Shown: positions 58,735 to 64,000 of the stretch, piece by piece
How positions within the stretch are numbered: position 1 is the first letter of the stretch
Layout: each line of letters opens with the position of its first letter
Source of the DNA: Azomonas tarimensis
GTDB lineage: Bacteria; Pseudomonadota; Gammaproteobacteria; Pseudomonadales; Pseudomonadaceae
DNA length: 64,000 bases
Direction of reading: 5' to 3'
NCBI RefSeq assembly: GCF_042648805.1
Contig: NZ_JBHRXZ010000012.1
Coordinates: 62,001 to 126,000 of the forward strand
Notes under the pieces: model-generated
Seen by the model: the letters and a program-made list of their open reading frames with translations, nothing else
Told to the model about the DNA's origin: nothing
Databases searched by the model: none
Position numbers and translations under genes: made by a program

Positions 58735-59572
58735 GACGATCAGTTGTGCTGAAAGCTTGCTCGAACATTGTCCGCTGCTGAACCACATCCTGGTGATCGA
58801 CAACCACTCGATGGATGGTTCCGAGGAAGCGCTCCGTGATTGGGTGGCACAAAAGAGTCTGGAAAACGTCACAGTGCTGGGCAGTCCGGAAAACAATGGT
58901 TATGCCGGGGGCAACAACTTCGGCATTCGCTGGGCACTCGAACATCTGAACGCCGAGACCTTCTGGGTCGTCAACAACGACACCTATGTGGACTACGACG
59001 CGTTCACTCCGCTGCTGGAAACCCTGCAGCAGAATGACCGCCAATTCGTCGGCTCGCTGATCCTCAGCGCTGATGACAAGACTCTCGAGTGTTACGGCGG
59101 GGGAAAACTGTTTCCCCTGCTGGGCAAGGCAAAGCTGCTTGGCAAGGGCGAAACGCCCGAGACGATGATCGAACGTAACGAGCAGCCTGACTATCTGATG
59201 GGTTGCAGCCTGGCGTTCACCCGTCGCGTCATCGACGAAATCGGGCTCATGGATGAAAACTACTTCATGTATTCCGAAGAAGTGGACTGGCAATACCGCG
59301 CCAAGAGAACCGGCATCGGCATTCAGGTCGTCCCGACAAGCCGACTCTTTCACTACGGATCGCTGAGCTCAGGAAGTCGCTCGGCCTTTTACCATTACTA
59401 CCGCAACCGGGCGGCGACACGGTTCAACAAGCGTTATTACGGGCCACTCTTCGCTTTTATTTCTGCCTTCATCCTTTCTGCCATTACCGCGATCAAGGAG
59501 ATCAGGAATCCAAACCTGATCTGGTCGGGCGTGAAAGGTGCTTTCAAGGGAGTAACCATGAGTGTCAAATGA
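58694..59572 (+). CDS. Glycosyltransferase family 2 (rhamnosyltransferase-like)
   Basis: A 292-residue GT-A enzyme. VIDNHSMDGSEE and NNGYAGGNNFGIRWAL contain the nucleotide-binding parts, the metal-binding DxD-like site is NNDTYVDYD, and MGCSLAFTRRV with DENYFMYSEEVDWQYR is the acceptor-side signature of the rhamnosyltransferase-like branch. AAGGAG lies eight bases before the ATG. It starts inside the polymerase gene (41-base overlap) and ends within the following gene. Confidence 0.9.
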   Translation: MNIALILNYKAATETISCAESLLEHCPLLNHILVIDNHSMDGSEEALRDWVAQKSLENVTVLGSPENNGYAGGNNFGIRWALEHLNAETFWVVNNDTYVDYDAFTPLLETLQQNDRQFVGSLILSADDKTLECYGGGKLFPLLGKAKLLGKGETPETMIERNEQPDYLMGCSLAFTRRVIDEIGLMDENYFMYSEEVDWQYRAKRTGIGIQVVPTSRLFHYGSLSSGSRSAFYHYYRNRAATRFNKRYYGPLFAFISAFILSAITAIKEIRNPNLIWSGVKGAFKGVTMSVK

Positions 59573-60329
59573 CGAAAGCCAGGCATTTGGGGTCCGCTTC
59601 TACACCGGAACCAAAGCCCAGTTGATGCAGTGCATTCGTGACGGGGTGCACCAGCCATACTCCTATGTCGTCACGCCCAACGTCGATCATCTGGCGTTGT
59701 TGCAGCACAACACCAGCTTCCGCCGGGCATACGCCAAGGCACGCTGGCGAGTCTGCGACAGCCGCGTGCTGATGCCGATGCTGCATTCGCTTGGCGTCAG
59801 GGTGCCCGAAGTCATCCCCGGAAGCGACCTGACCCTGGATCTGCTGGCCTGGGCCGATCGAAAGGGGCTTCGGCTGGTGCTTATCGGATCGACAGAGCAG
59901 GAGTGCCTGCGGCTGCAGGCTCGCTATCCCGACATCCGTCTGTTCCATCACAACCCGCCGATGGGCTTCATCGATCAGCCGGAGGAAGTGGAGCGTTGTC
60001 TGCAATTCATCCGCGAGCACCCCTCCGAGCTGGTGTTCTACGCCGTCGGCGCGCCTCGCCAGGAAATTCTCGCCAGTGCCGTGAGCAGCACGGATCGCAC
60101 CGGCATGGGTTTCTGCATCGGCGCCTCCATCGCCTTTGCAACCGGCAGCGTCAAGCGTGCCCCGGTCTGGATGCAGCAAGCCCGGCTCGAGTGGCTGCAT
60201 CGAATGTTGTCGGAGCCAAAGCGGCTGGCCAAGCGTTACTTCCAGGACCTGATGTTCATCATTCCGGCTTACATTCGGGCCCGGAATCAACGGAACAATC
60301 GCTGCAATCCAGCTAAACAGGACAGCTGA
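59562..60329 (+). CDS. WecG/TagA/CpsF family glycosyltransferase
   Basis: A 255-residue GT26 enzyme, a family that transfers ManNAc, ManNAcA or related sugars to a lipid-linked acceptor. Visible: TPNVDHLALLQHN, the conserved DSRVLMPMLHSLG, VIPGSDLTLDLL, GAPRQEILA, GASIAFATGSVKRAP and the C-terminal LEWLHRMLSEPKRLAKRY. The start is GTG 59562 with AAGGGAG upstream, overlapping the previous gene by 11 bases. It is the last gene of the contiguous EPS operon. Confidence 0.9.
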   Translation: MSNDESQAFGVRFYTGTKAQLMQCIRDGVHQPYSYVVTPNVDHLALLQHNTSFRRAYAKARWRVCDSRVLMPMLHSLGVRVPEVIPGSDLTLDLLAWADRKGLRLVLIGSTEQECLRLQARYPDIRLFHHNPPMGFIDQPEEVERCLQFIREHPSELVFYAVGAPRQEILASAVSSTDRTGMGFCIGASIAFATGSVKRAPVWMQQARLEWLHRMLSEPKRLAKRYFQDLMFIIPAYIRARNQRNNRCNPAKQDS

Positions 60330-60660
60330 AACCGGGGGGAGCTCCTTTGTCCTGTTCTTTTCAGCAGGAGTAACTGACGAAAGGAACCGGTTTTTGACGA
60401 AGCGGTCTATTACCTCGTCGGTAACCGCCTTGATGGCATACAGCCATTGGGCGGTTGCCCCCTAAAAGACCGTCGGCGGGTATAGCGCCGGTGGCTACAA
60501 GAACCAGGGAGAAAGCATTTGGTCATCGAACTTGTCCAAGCCCCTTACGGCTCGGGGGCGCCCGACGCATTCAAGTTCAGCAGCCCACCCGGCCGCTGTT
60601 GCGCACCGACTGATCTCCGCCTAGCGGCTCGACCCATCATTTTCCGTCAAGGATGAACTC
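60330..60660 (+). promoter_or_regulatory. Structured leader region upstream of wza
   Basis: 331 bases without a supported gene. The most structured part is 60403-60490: CGGTCT (60403-60408) pairs with AGACCG (60467-60472), enclosing GGTAACCGCC (60420-60429) paired with GGCGGTTGCC (60450-60459, one mismatch), itself enclosing ATGGC/GCCAT (60433-60437 with 60443-60447). A separate CGGCG/CGCCG hairpin (60474-60478 with 60486-60490) follows. Several GGA motifs (60367, 60382 and at the ribosome site) could bind RsmA. It resembles no riboswitch class that I can name. Confidence 0.6.
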
Positions 60661-61761
60661 ATGAAATCGCTACTTGCAATTACTGCCTCCGCTCTAATCC
60701 TGCAAGGCTGTGCCTTTGCGCCTGGCCAGCACCTCAGCCCGAACGATTTCCGAGGGGAAGACCGCACTGCCGAAGATGGTACGGTCAAGCTTGTGCGTAT
60801 CACCCCAGAGCTGCTCAAAGGTGACATCGCGTCGAGCATGGGCACGGCGAGCAAACAGGAACTGCTGGATTTCCAGCCGGAGTCCTACCGCATCGGCGCC
60901 AATGACCTTCTCTACATCACCGTCTGGGATCACCCGGAACTGACGGCCCCATCCGGCGCTCAACAGCAGCTCGAGGCGAACGGTCGCTTGGTACGGCCCG
61001 ACGGCACCCTGTTCTATCCCTACATCGGCCAGGTCAAGGCCGAGGGCATGACCATCGAAGAACTGCGCTCGACCATCGCCAGCCGCCTCACCAACTACAT
61101 CGACAGCCCGCAGGTCGATGTTGGCGTACTGCGCTACGGCAGCAAGCGCGTGGTCCTCTCCGGCGCCTTCAACACTGCCGGCGAGGTTCCGATCACCGCT
61201 TCGCCCATGACCATCACTCAGGCCATCGGCCAGGCCGGCGTGGATGTGGACAACGCCGATCTCAGCGGACTGACGCTCAAGCGCGAAGGCCGTGAATATC
61301 TGCTCGATATCGATGATCTCAACCGCTCGGAGTCCTGGCTGCACCAGGTCTACCTGAAACCAGGCGATCAATTGCACCTGCCCTACAATGATCAGAAGAA
61401 GATCTACGTACTCGGCGAGGTGATCCAGCCCCAGGCAATGATCTTCAAGTCGACCAGCCTCAACCTGATGGACGCCATCGGTACGGCCGGCGGTCTACGC
61501 CAGGAAACGGCCAGCGGCGACGCCATCTACGTCATCCGTGGCGCGCAGAACATCGCCACCCAACAGGCCACGGTCTTCCAGCTGAGCGCCAAGTCGCCGA
61601 CTGCCTTCGCCCTGGCCAAGCACTTCCCGCTGCATCCGCAGGACGTGGTGTTCGTAGGGCCGGCCAATATCGCGCGCTGGAACCGTTTCATCAGCAACCT
61701 GCTGCCGTCGGCCGCCATTATCGGGACCGGCGCAGCGGCGGACTACAACCTGCGTCGCTGA
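60661..61761 (+). CDS. wza: Polysaccharide export outer-membrane lipoprotein Wza
   Basis: A 366-residue outer-membrane export channel subunit. The lipoprotein signal ends at the lipobox LQGC (Cys17). The Poly_export domain follows (YRIGANDLLYITVWDHPELT near 75-95, RPDGTLFYPYIGQVKAEG), then SLBB-type repeats (VVLSGAFNTAGEVPIT, IYVLGEVIQPQAMIF) and a C-terminal amphipathic helix region that would form the outer-membrane pore. AAGGAT precedes the ATG. It works with Wzc but is placed last and apart from the other EPS genes, with its own leader and a terminator. Confidence 0.95.
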   Translation: MKSLLAITASALILQGCAFAPGQHLSPNDFRGEDRTAEDGTVKLVRITPELLKGDIASSMGTASKQELLDFQPESYRIGANDLLYITVWDHPELTAPSGAQQQLEANGRLVRPDGTLFYPYIGQVKAEGMTIEELRSTIASRLTNYIDSPQVDVGVLRYGSKRVVLSGAFNTAGEVPITASPMTITQAIGQAGVDVDNADLSGLTLKREGREYLLDIDDLNRSESWLHQVYLKPGDQLHLPYNDQKKIYVLGEVIQPQAMIFKSTSLNLMDAIGTAGGLRQETASGDAIYVIRGAQNIATQQATVFQLSAKSPTAFALAKHFPLHPQDVVFVGPANIARWNRFISNLLPSAAIIGTGAAADYNLRR

Positions 61762-61776
61762 CCGCAGGCGTGACAC

Positions 61777-61810
61777 AAAGGCCACGGCCCCTGGGGGCCG
61801 TGGCCTTTTT
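61777..61810 (+). terminator. Rho-independent terminator after wza
   Basis: AAGGCCACGGCCCC pairs with GGGGCCGTGGCCTT around a TG centre (14-base palindromic arms), followed by TTTTT ending at 61810, 16 bases after the wza stop. The strong stem and T-run make this the clearest intrinsic terminator in the window, closing the EPS locus. Confidence 0.9.
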
Positions 61811-61861
61811 CGTGAGCTAGAGAAAATTCTCCGCCTCCTGATCCAGATTGGCCGGAGAGCT

Positions 61862-63067
61862 TTACGCCAGAAGCTGAGCATAGGGAATGAAGCGTAGCGG
61901 CTCACCCGCACGAAAACTGCGGTGTTCCGGAACCTCGACCAAGCCATCCGCCCAGGTAGCGCCTCGCAACACACCGGAGCTCTGATTCGAGTGAAGCACG
62001 ACCCGACCCTCGTTCACCCTGGCCTGGAGGTATTCGCGTCTTGAGCTAGCGGTCAACCGGTCGAAGCTTGCCGGAACCTCGAAGCCGAGCGGCTCAAGGC
62101 GCTCCACACCCAGACGCCTCAGGAGATAGGGACGGGCCAGCAAGGCAAAGGTCACCAGTGTCGATGCGGGATTGCCTGGCAGCCCGATCACCGCAATGCC
62201 CCGATACTGACCGCAGGTCAGGGGCTTGCCTGGCTTGATCGCCAGCTTCCAGAAGATCAACTCGCCTTGCTCACGCAATATCTGGCCAAGAAAGTCCGCC
62301 TCCCCCACCGATACCCCGCCTGTCGAAAGAATCAGATCGGCGCCCGCCACGCCGTCGAGCCGAGTGCGGATCTGCGCCGGATCATCAGGCAGGATGCCCA
62401 GATCGACCACATCGCAGCCCAATCGCCTCAGCCACGCATGCAGTAGATAGCGGTTGCTGTTGTAGATCTGCCCAGGACCCAGCGGCTGATCCAGCTCGAC
62501 GATTTCATCCCCTGTGGAAAGCAGGGCGACCCGCAGCCTGCGCACCACCCGAAGCCGACCAGCACCGAGCGAAGCTGCCAGTCCCAGTTCCGTAGGGCCA
62601 AGGCGGGTCCCCCGTGCCAACACCTCCTCACCACGCCGAGCCTCCCCCGCCTGGGGGCGGACATGACGACCTATCACCGGCAGCGGCTCGGCAAAGCGCA
62701 CCCGCCCGTCCTCGAGCAGCTCCGCGTTTTCCTGCATTTCGACGGTATCGGCGCCAGGTGGCAACGGCGCACCGGTGAAGATCCGCGCGCAACTACCGGG
62801 CTGGAGCGGACCCGGGTGCATCCCGGCAAAGATCTTCTGGCTGACCGGCAGGGGTTGACGGGACAGGTCGGCATGGCGGAAGGCGAACCCGTCCATTGCG
62901 CTATTGGGCCATGGAGGCAGGTCGACCGCCGCGCAGACCGCCTCGGCCAGAACTCGCCCATCCGCCTCTGCAAGCGCCACGGACTCGCTGTCTTCGATAC
63001 GGCTGGCATCGGCCTGCGCCATGAGCCGTGCCTGCGCCTGCTCGATGGAGAGCAGACCACCGCTCAT
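61862..63067 (-). CDS. moeA: Molybdopterin molybdenumtransferase MoeA
   Basis: Inserts molybdenum into adenylated molybdopterin. A 401-residue protein with the family motifs PPWPNSAMDGFAFR, GAPLPPGADTVEMQE, STGDEIV, GPGQIYNSN, LSTGGVSVGEADFL, KLAIKPGKPL and GLPGNPAS in order. The start at 63067 overlaps the moaB stop as ATGA; a longer open frame upstream lies inside moaB. It runs with moaB and is divergent from mobA. Confidence 0.94.
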   Translation of the reverse strand: MSGGLLSIEQAQARLMAQADASRIEDSESVALAEADGRVLAEAVCAAVDLPPWPNSAMDGFAFRHADLSRQPLPVSQKIFAGMHPGPLQPGSCARIFTGAPLPPGADTVEMQENAELLEDGRVRFAEPLPVIGRHVRPQAGEARRGEEVLARGTRLGPTELGLAASLGAGRLRVVRRLRVALLSTGDEIVELDQPLGPGQIYNSNRYLLHAWLRRLGCDVVDLGILPDDPAQIRTRLDGVAGADLILSTGGVSVGEADFLGQILREQGELIFWKLAIKPGKPLTCGQYRGIAVIGLPGNPASTLVTFALLARPYLLRRLGVERLEPLGFEVPASFDRLTASSRREYLQARVNEGRVVLHSNQSSGVLRGATWADGLVEVPEHRSFRAGEPLRFIPYAQLLA

Positions 63068-63603
63068 CCGCGGCTCTCGCAAGGCTCGGCCTGCTTGAGA
63101 TGGGGGACGAAGTTGCATGGCCGATGACGAGCATCCAGTTGCTCGCGCAGGATCTTGTCCCAACCGGTACGGCAAGCATTGGTGGAGCCCGGCAGGCAGC
63201 ACACCAGGGTACCGTTCGCCAGCCCCGCCAAAGCCCGGGACTGGATGGTGGACGAGCCGATATCGGTTACCGAAACCTGCCTGAACAATTCGCCGAAGCC
63301 GTCGACCTGCTTATCCAGCAGGCAGGCTACTGCCTCTGGCGTGCTGTCCCGCCCGGTAAAACCCGTGCCACCAGTAATGATGACGACCTGCACCTGATCT
63401 TCGGCAATCCAGTGAGCCACCCGGGCGCGTATGCGGTAGAGGTCGTCCTTCAGCAACACCCGCTCGGCGAGTCGATGACCGCCCTCGGTCAGCCGATCGA
63501 CCAATAGCTGACCGGAGGTATCGGTTTCCGGGGTACGAGTGTCGCTGACGGTCAGTACCGCGATATTGAGCGGAACGAAGGGCTGATCAGGTCTGTGGCT
63601 CAT
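63064..63603 (-). CDS. moaB: Molybdenum cofactor biosynthesis protein MoaB/MogA family
   Basis: A 179-residue MoCF-fold protein thought to adenylate molybdopterin. The signatures are AVLTVSDTRTPETDTSG, ITGGTGFTGRDSTPEA and the C-terminal LPGSTNACRTGWDKIL. TGGAG lies six bases before the ATG at 63603, and a longer in-frame ATG at 63627 is less likely. It is the first gene of moaB-moeA; mobA is divergent with 67 bases between. Confidence 0.92.
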   Translation of the reverse strand: MSHRPDQPFVPLNIAVLTVSDTRTPETDTSGQLLVDRLTEGGHRLAERVLLKDDLYRIRARVAHWIAEDQVQVVIITGGTGFTGRDSTPEAVACLLDKQVDGFGELFRQVSVTDIGSSTIQSRALAGLANGTLVCCLPGSTNACRTGWDKILREQLDARHRPCNFVPHLKQAEPCESRG

Positions 63604-63670
63604 GGGGCTCCATCCGGTTGAGTACATGGGATTGGAGTGTTATATCACAGGGCTTTACGGAGCCCCTGGC

Positions 63671-64000
63671 ATGCTGAGCGCCCCGCTACCTCCCTGCTCC
63701 ATTCTCCTCCTCGCGGGCGGACGCGGATCTCGCATGGGTGGGCGCGACAAGGGACTGGTGCCCTGGCGGGGCCGCCCGATGATTGCCTGGCTGCACCAGG
63801 TGGTGCGTTCGCATACGGATGATCTCATCCTCTCGTGCAACCGCAACGAAGAACGCTATCAGCAATATGCAGACCGCCTGGTACGCGATGGCGAGCCAGG
63901 CTTTCCAGGCCCGATGGCAGGGATCCGAGCCGGGCTCGCAATCGCCCGGCATCCCTGGCTGCTTGTATTGCCCTGCGACGCGCCGCTGGTGGATACAGCG
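63671..64000 (+). CDS. mobA: Molybdenum cofactor guanylyltransferase MobA (3' end cut by window)
   Basis: Transfers GMP from GTP to molybdenum cofactor, making the dinucleotide form used by DMSO-reductase-type enzymes. The frame is open from ATG 63671 to the window end (110 codons visible). The nucleotide loop LLLAGGRGSRMGGRDKGL begins near residue 12, followed by WRGRPMIAW, LSCNRNEERY, GFPGPMAGI and LVLPCDAPLV, all typical of MobA. It is divergent from moaB-moeA, so the molybdenum cofactor genes share one short control region. Confidence 0.92.
   Translation, partial: MLSAPLPPCSILLLAGGRGSRMGGRDKGLVPWRGRPMIAWLHQVVRSHTDDLILSCNRNEERYQQYADRLVRDGEPGFPGPMAGIRAGLAIARHPWLLVLPCDAPLVDTA

Noticed and set aside
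60490..60520. JUMPstart/ops element upstream of wza
   Set aside because: Only GGT-GCT and CCAGGG fit, with a one-base offset, and the ops core GGCGGTAGCG is missing, so it is mentioned but not annotated as a feature.

Overview
The window is high-GC DNA with dense coding, short intergenic gaps and many ATGA start/stop overlaps. Gene content and order (greB, a TgpA/DUF58/MoxR cluster, selD-selU, ccoNOQP-ccoGHIS, recQ, uup-slt-cheV-yegS, moaB-moeA-mobA) point to the Pseudomonas lineage (Pseudomonas, Stutzerimonas or Halopseudomonas). The species cannot be fixed from the sequence alone. No tRNA, rRNA, insertion sequence, prophage or CRISPR array was seen.

Layout. 1-9.8 kb: end of an FtsX-type permease gene, greB, a CHASE4-PAS-GGDEF-EAL protein with a degenerate EAL domain, an MltF-type lytic transglycosylase, tatD, and a chemoreceptor behind a perfect FNR/ANR box with a well-placed -10. 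9.8-13.6 kb: TgpA transglutaminase, DUF58 protein and MoxR ATPase on the minus strand. 13.8-19.5 kb: P2-type cation ATPase, then hydrolase, selD and selU. 19.5-28.3 kb: the cbb3 oxidase (ccoNOQP) and its assembly genes (ccoGHIS plus a TauE/SafE-like transporter), headed by a perfect ANR box. 28.3-32.8 kb: MarR regulator, recQ, a YecA-like protein and cysK. 33-36.5 kb: a DUF748-like protein, a second MoxR ATPase, a GFA-type zinc protein and a CoxE-like VWA protein. 36.5-47.9 kb: housekeeping genes including a glutamine amidotransferase, a universal stress protein, uup, a cyclopropane fatty acid synthase, slt, a MOSC protein, cheV and a YegS-like lipid kinase.

48.2-61.8 kb is the most accessory region, a Wzx/Wzy-type exopolysaccharide locus. 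In order: a WcaJ-like priming transferase broken by a one-base frameshift, a low-molecular-weight tyrosine phosphatase, a Wzc tyrosine kinase, an exported GH5 glycosidase, a pyruvyl transferase, a flippase, an FrhB-like iron-sulfur protein, a polymerase, two glycosyltransferases, and wza behind a long structured leader and before a strong terminator. 61.9 kb to the end: moeA and moaB on the minus strand and the divergent mobA, cut by the window end.

How the genes fit together: two ANR boxes link microaerobic respiration (cbb3 oxidase) with a chemoreceptor. The EPS genes form a complete synthesis, export and control set apart from the damaged primase. They encode few glycosyltransferases, plus pyruvyl-transfer and FrhB-like redox functions that suggest a small, pyruvylated repeat unit.
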